Of a stretch of DNA of 64,000 bases, positions 34,390 through 45,132 are shown piece by piece (within the stretch, counting starts at the first letter, position 1; each line of letters begins with the position of its first letter). A program made the position numbers and the translations under genes. Where the stretch lies: assembly GCF_020536995.1 (NCBI RefSeq), contig NC_068367.1, forward strand, positions 62,689,068 to 62,753,067, read 5' to 3'. The DNA comes from Dreissena polymorpha. Taxonomy: Eukaryota > Mollusca > Bivalvia > Myida > Dreissenidae. A model generated the notes under the pieces. It had not been told where the DNA came from, did not search any database, and worked only from the letters and a program-made list of their open reading frames with translations.

Positions 34390-34740
34390 TTTGCTTCCAG
34401 CGATTTTCTTTGTCCAATTGGGAAAAGTATCCGTACCGGTCCAATTGGGAAAAATCGAGTCATGAAAACCTCAAAATTGGGAAAAATCGAGTCGTGAAAA
34501 CCTCAAATTGGAAAATTGGTGTATTTGATTTTTTGCTCCCAAATACTTTAAAATTGATAACTAAGTGTTTTCAAGCTGTCATTATTATATACCGGTAAAC
34601 CTAGGTTCAAGCTATAGAGCTGCAAAGGGAAACTAACTAAATGTTGCTTTTAAAAAGCCTTTACCTTTAATTGGGAAGTTAAGGACAGCAATTGGGAAAT
34701 TTGTATTTTTTTCGTAATTGGGAAAGTGCCGTTTACCAGT
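34390..34740. repeat. ATTGGGAAAA tandem words
   Basis: CCAATTGGGAAAA and AAAATCGAGTC(A/G)TGAAAACCTC recur several times. Related to 28540-28650. Confidence 0.55.
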
Positions 34741-35338
34741 ACTTTATAAAGAAGGAGGAAAATCGCTGGCTTCTGTGTGCAGATGTAATCCTTGTCGGAT
34801 GTCCAATATCAACCTGTTATGATTAAACAGTAACCATGTATTATCTATTTGGAGCATTATGCACGAAATTTGGGGTTAATTATCAAGTTATTATTTTAAT
34901 TGAACAAACAAACTTTAATTAGTAGCTCTGCTCTACACAACTACTCTAACCAGAGATATATTAGTATTAACAAACAGAGATAAGAAACACTGAAACTTGA
35001 CAGCCGGAAATTTAGGTTACTCTGTATAACACTTGGGAAATCTGCCTGTATGCTTGATAATCCAATTGTTTATTTATTGCTTTATATTAATAAAAAATTG
35101 TGTTTTAGCTGTAAGAATGAAAAACTAGTGATCACCTGTGCAATAATTGTGGGGTTTGAGATGGGATTTATATATTTGTTTATGTTGGCAGCAATTTATC
35201 AATATTCTGAGATTTATAATTCTGATGTGCGACAAATTAAGAGTGGTTGCTCACATGTACCCTGCTTCCGTTACACCTCTGCTTGTCTGAAAAAAGCGGA
35301 TAAGCAACTATTGGCATAAATTTTTAATTGGTATTCAG

Positions 35339-35435
35339 GTGAAGGAAATGAAACAGAGGCAACAAAACTGGATGAAGCAAAGAGCGGAAATCCAGAACAG
35401 TTCATCATCCCCAAATGCTTTAACATCAGTAACTG
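35339..35435 (+). CDS. RING gene exon 1
   Basis: Acceptor TTGGTATTCAG, donor CTG|GTAAGT. Encodes (VKE)MKQRQQNWMKQRAEIQ and NSSSSPNALTSVT. The ATG at 35348 is the first in frame. Confidence 0.7.
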
Positions 35436-38400
35436 GTAAGTTTGAATTGCAAAAAAGGAGCAGGAGTGAACCTTCAGATAGGGTACCAAACACAAGCTGA
35501 AGCTTATTGCAATTTTTATGCCCCCGAAGGGTGTATTGTTTGTGAACCGTCCGTCAGTCCGTCTGTCTGTCTGACGGTCCGTCAGTCAGTCTGTCCGTCC
35601 GTCCGAAAACTTTTACATTAATCATAACTTTTGCAATATTGAAGATAGCAACTTGATATTTGGCATGGATGTGTATCTCATGGAGCTGCACATTTTGATT
35701 GGTGAAAGGTCAAGGTCATCCTTCAAGACCAAAGTTCAAATATATTGCTTCAAGAAAAAGCAGCGCAGAAGGGGGCATTGTGTTTCTCAAAAATACATCT
35801 TTTGTATATCCCTGTCTTTGAAGAGACTGTTGGTGCAACATTACGAAGACCGTCAGAAACTTTCAGCATACTCAGTGATATGTTGTTGATTACTTTTGCA
35901 GAACAGTCTGTGATATGTTATTTTTGTTTTCTGTTTACGCCCTCTGTTGTATGTGTATTATATGCTAATCACTCTGTTATTTCAAGCACACTCTGTGATG
36001 AATGTATTATTAATCACGTTTTTTAGAACACTCTTCAATATGTTATTAATCACTATCTTGTAAGAAATGCTTTTTAGTAATACAGGCATTAATGTAAAAA
36101 TAATCCTTTTTTAGTCTTTATAATGCTGCAATTTCTGTAACCTGACATGATGATGATGATGATGATGATGATAATGATGATGATGATGATGATGTTTAAC
36201 TTTTCAAATATTTTATACAAAAGCATAATTGAGTTTTCTGTATGATTTTAAAACATTGCAAAACAGCACATGGTGCATGGAAATTAAACGGTTAAACAAT
36301 AGCAGATGAGAAAGTATTTTATTATGGTCACCGACATAAAAGGGAGAGAAAAAAAAACAGTAAAAAATCTTGAACAAAAAATCATAAATTCTCAAAAAAA
36401 TGTAATAGAACTTATCTCTGTCATGCATGTTTTCCAGCTCAAAAAGAAACATTGTAAAACAGCACATGGTGCATGGAAATTAAACGGTTAAACAATAGCA
36501 GATGAGAAAGTATTTTATTATGGTCACCGACATAAAAGGGAGAGAAAAAAAAAAAGTAAAAAATCTTGAACAAAAAATCATAAATTCTCAAAAAAATGTA
36601 ATGAACTTATCTCTGTCATGCATGTTTTCCAGCTCAAAAAGAAACCACATCATTGTCCAGAGAGAAGCCAGAATACCATGAAGGAAAGACATTTATCAAA
36701 AGCAGGGATGAAAGTTCCATTGAAGGACTTCTAGCCACGAATAAATCCAAGGCAAAGTTTCAAAACTGGTTAAAAGCTAAAGAGTCTCAGGAATCAGATA
36801 ACGAAGATGATGAAATGGAAGACCATGTGGATGAATTCAAAGAGAATAGTAAGGCAGTTAATTCCGGTGCAAACAAAACTGTGTACAGGAGTGCTAATTA
36901 TAATGATGGCTCCATTCGGGAAAACAGCTTGCGAGTTGCTAACGGTGGTAAACCCAAAATGCTTCATCCATCAAGTGTTAGGTCAGAGTCGACTGACCCC
37001 GGATTTAACAGCGAAGATGAAACAGGTGAGATCACTGCGGCCACACTTCTCTCGCCTGAAGATTTTGACTCGCGAGCCGACGATATTATAGCAAGAGTGA
37101 AAGGGGATTTAAAGCTCTCCACCAAATACTCAAAGGGGGTCTTCAATAACGTATCAAATGCAGCAAGTTTTGTTGCCATGAAGAGTTCCCCGTCCAAAGA
37201 GGCTGATGTTAGTGAGAATAGCCTTGCCAGCCATGTTTGCCCTACTTGTGAAAAACTAATGGTGAGTTTAGGTGCAGCATACAGGGCTTTTTTCCTGTTT
37301 TTGATAAGCGGCCTTGGAAAAAATGAGTTGCAAACTGTTCAAAAATGTGAAAAAATGAGTTGCGAACTGTTCAAAATTGTGAAAAAATGTGTCGCAAACT
37401 TTCTAAAATTGTGAAAATTTGAGTCACAAACTTATTGAAATTGTGAAAATTTGAGTCGCGAATATCCCAAATTTGTGAAAAACAGCCATTCTCACAGAAG
37501 GAAAAAAAGCCCTGGCATATATTAAGGGTTTTTAAAATTGGTTTGAGTTTAAGGGCAGCATTAATTGAGGGTTTTAAATAAAAGTTTTATGTTGATGTTG
37601 TGTTATCTTTGCAGCTTAGTCTAAGCTATTTGTTGTTACATAACAGCCCAATGCAACAAAATAGTATTACATCACATCTGCGGCTAAGGTTGACAAAATT
37701 AACCTGATTTTAACCGTTATGCACAAGTAAACTGAAGTACCATTATGATAAATACATTAGTTTTTCAACTGGAATAGAATTAAATAGATATTTAGAATAT
37801 CAAATTAACTTCCTCTGTCATTTATGTAATGAAACAAATGCTTAAATTATACCCATTATCAATTTAAAGTAATTTATGCTAAAGGTTCAGGCAAACGATG
37901 CCAAAATAAAATGTCATTTGTATTTCGATGTTTTCTTCATTTCAATTTGAGATTTGTGCGATTGAAACATTGGCAAAACATGTTCGTTAACTTAAATTTG
38001 ACTGCTTATTTATGGTAATGCCATGAGATTAATTGTGACATGTTGCTTGAAAGATAATACAATAAATTTTAAGGCAGAAACAGTGGGTTGCCGTTCACAA
38101 TTGCTTAGCATTTCTGCAGGAAATACAATTATTTTACAGTTTACTCTCTTGAAAATAATGAATGGGGACAAACATTGCTACTGTATAAGAAATTAGGATT
38201 ATTGATAAATTCGGTTTTCAACAACATTAGGCTTAGTATTTATCAATGTTAACAGCTAATCTCCCTTACAGCCATAACATATGGCTATGGCAATACATAT
38301 ATTTTTTAAATAGTATAACTAAACACTGTCAGTCTAATCTATATCAACTGTTGTTAATTATAATTTACAAAATGATTTACATAAAGTTGCCCATAATAGT

Positions 38401-41400
38401 TCTTTAATCTAAATTTTTAGGTTAACAGCGTGTAAACTTATTTTTTTTCACAAACATTTTTTATCAATAGATTATCAGACCAAGATTGGGTCTATTTTAG
38501 CTCAATGAGTTTTGATCTTGGAAAACCATGCTAAAAGCATATGCATCAAGTGTCATTCCAGGTAAGCCTATGCAGTGCGCACAGGCTAATGACTGTTGAC
38601 AATATCTGCCTTAACTTGATCTTTGTTTAGAGGAGACTTCCTTTAAGCCAAAAATTCCAAGAAAGCAGACTGCGCAGGCTAATCAGTGACGACACTTTAT
38701 TCACATGCATTTAGCTCAGATTACCTGGAAAAGGGCTGGTATTATTTTCCAGATGCCCCCCAGTTCCAGCGCCATGCTGCTCATCCCCTGCGGCCACACC
38801 CTGTGCACAAGTTGCAGTCAGCGCACCAAGTTTTGCGCAATGTGCGGCTGCGCCGTGCACTCCACTACCCCGAACATCATGCTGCAACAGATCATAACCA
38901 ACTTCCACACTAAACAGACACACAGACAGAAAACCAGTACATGTAAGTCACACCATTCACACTACACAGACACTTCGACAGAAAACCAGTGCATGTAAGT
39001 CACACCTTTCACACTAAACAGACACACAGACAGAAAACTAGTACATGTAAGTCACACCTTTCACACTAAACAGACACACCGACAGAAAACCAGTGCATGT
39101 AAGTCACAACTTTCACACTAAACAGGCACACAGACAGAAAACCGTTACATGTAAGTCACAACTTTCACTCTTAACAGACACACAGACAGAAAACCAGTAC
39201 ATGTAAGTCACAACTTTCACATTTAACAAACACACAAACAGAAAACCAGTGCATGTAAGTCACACCTTTCACACTAAACAAATGCACAGACAGAAAACTA
39301 GTGCATGTAAGTGACACCTTTCACCCTAAACAGACACACCGACAGAAACCAGTGCATGTAAGTCACACCTTTCACACTAAACAGACGCACAGACAGAAAA
39401 ATAGTGCATGTAAGTCACACCTTTCACACTAAATAGACACGCAGACAGAAAACCAGTGCATGTAAGTCACACCATTCACACTAAACAGACACACTGACAG
39501 AAAACCAGTGCATGTAAGTCACACCTTTCACACTAAACAGACACACCGACAGAAAACCAGTGCATGTAAGTCACACCTTTCACACTAATCAGACGCACAG
39601 ACAGAAAACCAGTGCATGCAAGTGGAGGATTTTTTATACTGGTAGTTATCAAAAATGTGAAATGATTCTTAGCATAAAATATCAAATGGATGAAAATAAT
39701 CTGGGTATCCAAAGTGAAAATTTTTTGTAGGACTGGTAATTTGATTAAGGTGTCAATGTGCAGTTCTCATGTTTCTTTGGGGGATTTGTAGTTGTTTTTT
39801 GCAATTCTCAACACTATTTCATTTGCATTACAGCAGTCCGTTTACAAAATAAAGCTTTCCAGGATTAGCTAGTTGACCAATACTAAGTGAATATCCTTTT
39901 GTCAGTTACTGACAATTACCCTACTTGAAACCAAAGTAGGGGGACAATGGCTTTGAATACAATCTAATGGCCAATACCCACACAAGTTACGTTTCTTGGC
40001 TATTATCAATTCCTCAGTCCTCAGATTCGTAGTCTAGCGCTGCACCAACTGAATTATGACACAGCAATTAACTATTTTACATCCTATGAAAAGGTAGTTT
40101 TGACTGAATTGTATCTTTTCACATATTTTTACATGACTTTGTACATAACAAATTAGAGAAACAATTTAAACCATAGTACATGTTATAAAGATATTTTATG
40201 TTTGTTTGTTTTTTCAAAATAGTATTCAAAGATTCCCCGTCATTTATCTTTCTTGTATTCTAGTATTGAGCAATTTATAAGGGAAGTAACTCCTACTTAT
40301 CGATTTTGCAATTTAATTGCAGTTGTCTTTTTTATAACATGCTTTGTTCTGAGGTAATGTCTATAAAACCCTCTTCTGCAAATTTGTAATAAAATTAAAA
40401 GGAAAACACAATTTTTTAGTGTAAAAATGAAATACATTACTATGTTTCATAATTAGGAAAAAAAAACACTTTACAAGTATTTAAAAATAAATACATATGT
40501 ATAGTTTATATGTGTATGGTTTAAGCACTCACAAAAAAGAAAAAAAAATATAAATGAAAATAAATCTCTATTTTTAAAAGTTAAATATTACAATTCTTAA
40601 CCATGTATTAAAAACAAAAAACAACAAAAGATGACAACAACAACAAATAAATTTGTAATTTTCTATATCACATAATTTCAGCCATTCGCACGGTACCGAA
40701 AAAGAACTACGAAGAAGAATACCAGAATCTCCTAACAAGACGAGATATTCTTAAGGAGGAAGCAGAGAATATCACTTCCGAAATAGACGATCTCTCCCAT
40801 CAGTTGAAGCGTGAACGGAAACAGGTGTACAGCATTGAAAGCAAGGAAAAAACTGTGGTATGATTTTTGTTTCTGGGCCCGAATTCACCAACCATTTATA
40901 GACTTAACCCTTACAGTGCGGGAACCGAATTTTGAAGGCCTTTGCAAACAGTTTGGATCCAGATGAGACGCCACAGAACGTGGCGTCTCATCAGGATCCA
41001 AACTGTTTGCTATTCTGATAATATTCTTTGAAAAAAATGAAGAAAATGCTAATTTTAGAAATTCAGCAGTCGACCTTTTATCAGACGACAAATTTCCCAG
41101 CATGCAAAGGGTTAAGAATACCTCAGAGTTTGCATATGTATGATAAAAAAAATGGTGCTTATATTATAAGAAATATTTTTATTGACAATGAATGCTATAA
41201 TTATTGGTGTTGACTGCCATATTAGACTAGACTTTCAAGTAATTTTCACACATTACAGTTTTTAAGAATACTGAATTTTTTTAGACTTAACTGGAAGAAT
41301 TGGTCGGTGAATACGGGCCTAAAACACCGAACCTATTTCCTTACCATTTTTTGGAAGTCATACTATGCTACAAATGGGGATTGCCTTTATTAAATTTTGC

Positions 41401-43544
41401 CGAAATTGTGTAAATATATGTACTGGTACATGTCATATGTTACAATTGATTTGATATTAATTTTCATTATGCAAGGTAGTTTTTTTGCTTAATATTCATT
41501 TTTAATTTAATAAGTGGTTAAACAAATATATTTTAGCTATGGAATTTAATTTTTAGCTTTTTTTATTAGTATCAAAAATTATTATAAGAAATGGGATAAA
41601 TATATATATAATAAATATATATATTTTGCTTTGGTGGAAAGAGTTAGTCAATCTGACCTGTAAGAACAGTAGATGCCAAAAGCCATAAACACTTCAATTT
41701 TGATATGATTCAAATATTGTTGAAAACGGTGAAAAATCCATATGAACAAGCAACACATTTATTTCAAGAAGCATTTTTGAAAAAACAAATTTCAGGAAGC
41801 TGAAATCTCAAAGCTTCAACAACAGCTACAACAGCTGGCCAGTCATCGGATGGATTACGAGAGAAAGTGTGATGAGATAGAGATACAGTCAAAGGAAGAA
41901 ACCAACCGACTGAACCTCGTTAAAGACTCTCTTTCATCTGTACAGCTTCAAATAGACAAGGTAGGTTTAGTTTAAAACCTATTTATGTTAGGTCTATTGC
42001 AACGAAAGCCTCAGGCTTATTGAAACGCTCTAGAGTCAGTTTTCTGGGCCTTAAACCAGTACTTGGTGTCTTTGGGGGAGATCTAAAGAACGCACCCACG
42101 GTTGGGATCGAACCCGTTAGGCTGACACCATATCCATTACACCACGGCGACCTGTCATATATATTATTGACCAAGGTAGGTTTGAGACGCTCGTTAAAGA
42201 CTCACTTTCATCCGTACAGCTTCAAATAGACAAGGTAGGTTTGAGACCCTCGTTAAAGACTTACTTGTGTCTGTACAGCTTCAAATAGACAAGGTAGGTT
42301 TGAGACTCTCGTTAAAGACTTACTTGCATCTGTACAACTTCAAATAGACAAGGTAGGTTTGAGACTCTCGTTAAAGACTAACTTGCATCTGTACAGCTTC
42401 AAATAGACAAGGTAGGTTTGAGACTCTCGTTAAAGACTTACTATTGTCCGTACAGCTTCAAATAGACAAGGTAGGTTTGAGACTTTCATTAAAGACTTAC
42501 TTTCGTCAGCACAGCTTCAAATAGATAAGGTAGGTTTGAGACCCTCGTTAAAGACTCACTATCATCGGTACAACTTCAAATTGATAAGATAGGTTTGAGA
42601 CCCTCATAAGGCGCATATGCATGATACCTTATTAACAAAACTTTTGAGAGAAACAAAGAATTTTATATTTAAGTGTATATAAACTAGAAACTAGAATATA
42701 TTGTTTCCTTGGCCTAGTGATAAGGGTGTTTGCCTATCGTGTGGGACTTAAGGTGTTTTGACATGGCCTGTTGGTCACCCAGCAGTTAGTGAAATCAACA
42801 GGTTGGCGATGGCCTTCCTGCTAAGCGCCTGGCCTACCAGTAAAGAGTAAGGAGTTAAGATTTTTATCAGTTAAGGTGCCTCATAGGTTAATACTGGCTG
42901 GCCTGAAATCAGGGGGGTGGGGTGAAATATTTGTTGAAAAAATACACTTGACTACACAGTGATGCTAAAAACTCTATACAAGTTTGGCAGTTAGTTAAAG
43001 AGGCCTTTTCACAGATTTTGGCATGCGTTAATTTTTTTTGTAATGCTTTATATTTATAAATGTTAACATTTGATATAAAAAAGCTTCAATAAAAAATCCC
43101 GAATAACATTTAGAAAAAAAGAAAAAAAATAAGCCTCAACAGGACTTGAACCACTGACCCCTGAAGTCATGGAGGAAAAATGTACCATTTAGACCCCTCG
43201 GCCATCCGTGCTCCAATGAAAGATGTATTTTATACATTTTATAAGCAATCCTCGTAGTTTCACAAAATAAAACGACAACAACAGAACTCTCCAAATTATT
43301 CAATTGTTTTGCTTTGCTACGCTTTATAATTTTCAGGTTTTGAAATCATCAAAAAATGCATATAATGGCTATTTTAGAGCATGGCAAATGTTCAGTATTA
43401 CTGTTTCCTCACAAATATCATAACTAAAACGAAAATTTGCGAATCTTAAACAACTTTTTTGAATTTTGTCAATTTACCAAAGCGTGCAAAGGCTCTTTTA
43501 AGGTTATGTTTTATTTTTAGGTGAAGCTTCTAGCTGGCCACTGA
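35348..43544 (+). CDS. RING-finger and coiled-coil protein, six coding exons
   Basis: Exons 35339-35435 (ATG at 35348), 36633-37261, 38753-38942, 40682-40857, 41796-41960 and 43521-43544 join in frame with GT...AG at every junction, giving about 423 residues. The N-terminus is a basic helix (MKQRQQNWMKQRAEIQ), then a serine-rich acidic linker. A C3HC4 RING follows, with ligands C232, C235, C252, H254, C257, C260, C267, C270 split across exons 2 and 3. Residues about 305-420 form a coiled coil, and the end is KLLAGH. A RING suggests ubiquitin E3 ligase activity and the coiled coil suggests oligomerisation, both inferred from domain type. I do not recognise the family. Additional upstream coding exons are possible because the exon-1 frame stays open to its acceptor. 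Confidence 0.8.
35518..35780 (-). repeat. TGACCTTGACC repeat, inverted, in RING intron 1
   Basis: Starts TTATGCCCCCGAAGGGTGTA and the GTCCGTCAGTCAGTCTGTCC run, then the complement of GCTATCTTCAATATTGCAAA and AAGGATGACCTTGACCTTTC. Opposite orientation to the gene. Confidence 0.75.
36152..36195. repeat. (GAT)n microsatellite
   Basis: About 14 GAT units with one AAT interruption, in RING intron 1. Confidence 0.9.
36252..36646 (+). repeat. 195-bp direct duplication covering the exon 2 acceptor
   Basis: Two near-identical copies (36252-36446 and 36447-36646). Each ends TGTTTTCCAG|CTCAAAAAGAAAC, that is the 3' splice site plus the first 13 bases of exon 2. The only differences I see are single-base changes or indels in the A-runs and near ATTG(C/T)AAAACAG. 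Confidence 0.9.
36633..37261 (+). CDS. RING gene exon 2
   Basis: 209 full codons. Acidic stretch KESQESDNEDDEMEDHVDEF, then serine-rich sequence, ending SHVCPTCEKLM with the first RING cysteine pair just before donor ATG|GTGAGT. Read-through past the donor would add an intron-encoded tail, which explains the longer open frame to 37414. Confidence 0.85.
37310..37500 (+). repeat. Short tandem repeat in RING intron 2
   Basis: Five or six copies of a 30-36 bp unit (GAGTTGCAAACTGTTCAAAA, TGTGAAAA). Confidence 0.75.
38517..38740. mobile_element. Palindromic MITE, family A, degraded copy at a splice acceptor
   Basis: GCATATGCATCAAGTGTCAT, GCGCACAGGCTAATGACTG and GACGACACTTTATTCACATG match the family. 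Its right end lies about 15 bases from the acceptor of RING exon 3. Confidence 0.65.
38753..38942 (+). CDS. RING gene exon 3 (rest of RING)
   Basis: Acceptor ATTATTTTCCAG. Encodes MPPSSSAMLLIPCGHTLCTS and CSQRTKFCAMCGCAVHS, supplying C-x-H-x2-C-x2-C and the last C-x2-C. It is more GC-rich than its surroundings. It ends ACCAGTACAT|GTAAGTC, and that 3' edge is repeated in the array that follows. Confidence 0.85.
38943..39628 (+). repeat. 52-bp array of the RING exon 3 edge and donor
   Basis: About 13 units: ATGTAAGTCACACCTTTCAC then ACTAAACAGACACACAGACA and GAAAACCAGTGC. GTAAGT donors recur every 52 bases from 38943 (authentic) to about 39566; the last copy is degenerate (ATGCAAGT). Each unit keeps the last roughly 35 bases of the exon. 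Confidence 0.95.
39629..40681. other. Rest of RING intron 3
   Basis: AT-rich intron with no repeat family recognised. Confidence 0.5.
40682..40857 (+). CDS. RING gene exon 4 (coiled coil)
   Basis: Begins in phase 1; encodes IRTVPKKNYEEEYQNLLTRR, DILKEEAENITSEIDDLSHQ and LKRERKQVYSIESKEKTV, a heptad-like charged helix. Donor GTG|GTATGA. Confidence 0.8.
40904..41115. mobile_element. TTAA-flanked MITE, family B, copy 1
   Basis: TTAACCC...GGGTTAA ends. An internal hairpin (GATGAGACGCCAC / GTGGCGTCTCATC) is flanked by GGATCCAAACTGTTTGC in both senses. Lies in RING intron 4. TTAA borders suggest piggyBac- or Kolobok-like mobilisation (inference). Confidence 0.8.
41796..41960 (+). CDS. RING gene exon 5 (coiled coil)
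   Basis: 55 codons: EAEISKLQQQLQQLASHRMD, YERKCDEIEIQSKEETNRLN, LVKDSLSSVQLQIDK. Acceptor AAATTTCAG, donor AAG|GTAGGT. Its last 45 bases seed the array at 42166. Confidence 0.8.
41997..42152 (+). mobile_element. tRNA-like SINE in RING intron 5
   Basis: Full head (AACGAAAGCCTCAGGCTTAT), GTACTTGGTGTCTTTGGGGG, GGGATCGAACCC and ACACCATATCCATTACACCA. It sits between the authentic donor of exon 5 and the array of its copies. Confidence 0.8.
42166..42605 (+). repeat. 59-bp array of the RING exon 5 edge and donor
   Basis: About seven units: GTAGGTTTGAGACCCTCGTT then AAAGACTTACTTGTGTCTGT and ACAGCTTCAAATAGACAAG. Each keeps the last 45 bases of exon 5 plus its GTAGGT donor. The final copy has GATAGG. 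Each also has a CTGTACAG that could act as an acceptor, so every unit resembles a micro-exon. Confidence 0.9.
42997..43500. mobile_element. 500-bp TIR element C with internal tRNA-like block, copy 1
   Basis: Ends AAAGAGGCCTTTTCACAG and the near-complement GTGCAAAGGCTCTTTT. The middle has CAACAGGACTTGAACCACTG and ACCCCTCGGCCATCCGTGC, a leucine-type tRNA-like sequence in reverse. The right half has ACAACAACAGAACTCTCCAA and ATATCATAACTAAAACGAAA, shared by all copies. Confidence 0.8.
43521..43544 (+). CDS. RING gene exon 6 (last codons)
   Basis: Acceptor TTTTATTTTTAG, then VKLLAGH and TGA. It is short, so this junction is less certain than the others, but the phase fits exon 5. A variant poly(A) signal ATTAAA is at about 43877. 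Confidence 0.55.
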   Translation: MKLLAGH

Positions 43545-44020
43545 GGCAAAACAAGAAGAAAAAGAAGTTGCTTAAATAAGGAGACACATGCTGTCAATAT
43601 CTACTGAGAGGATACAACAGTTCCTTCCCCTGATCATTCACTAGAGTTACCTTCCCTGGTTGTAACAACGATCCCAACAGATCACTTGAAATTCTTGAAT
43701 GTAACATCAACCATTTCCCTGAAAACTTTGCCAAGTAAAATGTTACTTGGTAGCATGAAAGAAGACAATGGATTTGAAAACCTTAAAATTTCATATATTG
43801 ATAATATTTGTCTAAAAATACATGTTTATATTTTTTAGGAGCACTGAATTACTGTGGTGGAAAAAGTCCATGATCTATTAAAAGAGTTGTTTGTTTTTAT
43901 TGCTTTTAAAGTTTCAAGTTGTATGCTTTCATAAGTGATAGTCAGTCCATATTGAATAACAAAGCTTTTGGAGTGCATGCACAAACATGTAATCCTTGTG
44001 GAGTTGGTTGACTATTTGAG

Positions 44021-44237
44021 CCGCGTTCTGAGAAAACTGGGCATAAAATATGTGCGTAAAGTGTCGTCCCAGATTAGCCTGTGCAGTTTGCCTAAATTGG
44101 ATTTTTAAACAAAAAATGTCATAAAAGCGGAAAGTGGTGTCCCTGATTAGCCTGTGCGGACTGCATAGGCTAATCTTGGATGACACTTTACGCACATGCA
44201 TTATTCCATTAAGCCCAGTTTTCTCAGAACACTACTC
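44021..44237. mobile_element. Palindromic MITE, family A, copy
   Basis: GAGCCGCGTTCTGAGAAAAC at the left and TTTTCTCAGAACACTACTC at the right, with one inner block shortened. Confidence 0.8.
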
Positions 44238-44860
44238 ATTGTATGTGTGTCTCTCATTTATGCATGGTAAAGGTTATTATGTGTTTTAGAACGTGTTCAC
44301 ATTATGCACTTGTTCAGTATATTGTATAAACATTTGTATCAAGTACATAAGTTATAATATTTATTTATTTATTTGAAAGCTAGATTTGCCATATTTATTA
44401 AAATACAATACCAATATTTACACAATTTACTTTTATATTCTGTCCAATTTATAAGAAAGAAATTGGAATCTTTGTAACAGGAACAGTTCTGGGTTCTGAC
44501 TGACTGACTCAAATTCGTCAACTACATACATTTGGATCTTAACAAGTAGATATTGAATTACCTGTGAAATTTGGAAATTGAATTACCAAACATTACGAAT
44601 ACATAAATATTATACTTAATATATGCATATAGTAGATATTTTGCACCCCAAAAGGAGTCAACTGATGCCGAAAAGGAATAATCGATAAAGTAGCTAATTG
44701 GTGAAATGAAATTTATGACAAATAATCCATGTTCCATGGTGAACAATATTTAATTGTCGTCATTATTTGGAATTTAACTTATATTCTCACTGGTTAAGAC
44801 AACCATAAAATAAAATTTCCCTTTTATAATTTCTGACATTAAGTGAAATTAACAGGTCTA
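44238..44860. other. Intergenic AT-rich sequence
   Basis: Nothing coding recognised. Confidence 0.4.
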
Positions 44861-44867
44861 GTTGGTA

Positions 44868-44901
44868 CAGGGACCTATACAAACATTTGTATAGGTCCCT
44901 G
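44868..44901. repeat. Perfect 16-bp-arm palindrome
   Basis: CAGGGACCTATACAAA, two-base spacer CA, then the exact complement. It could form a tight hairpin in DNA or RNA. Confidence 0.9.
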
Positions 44902-44979
44902 GTTGGTAGCATAATAACGGTGGGTTGAAGCTCCTTTACAGAAGCTTTATTCTCAATAATTATAAACATAGCCAAGTAG

Positions 44980-45132
44980 TTAACCCATTTATGCCTATCG
45001 TCTAGAAAAAAGACCTTGGCAAACAGCGTAGACCCAGATGAGACGCCGCATGATACTAGACATCCCTAATTTTGGAAATAAATTGATCCAATTTAGTAGG
45101 ATGGGAGAATCCACTAAGCATAAATGGGTTAT
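44980..45132. mobile_element. Short TTAA-type MITE related to family B
   Basis: TTAACCCATTTATGC at the left and GCATAAATGGGTTA at the right, with CCAGATGAGACGCC inside. Confidence 0.65.

Noticed and set aside
38943-39628. CRISPR-like or satellite array
   Set aside because: The units are contiguous tandem copies without distinct spacers and derive from an exon edge, in a eukaryotic intron.
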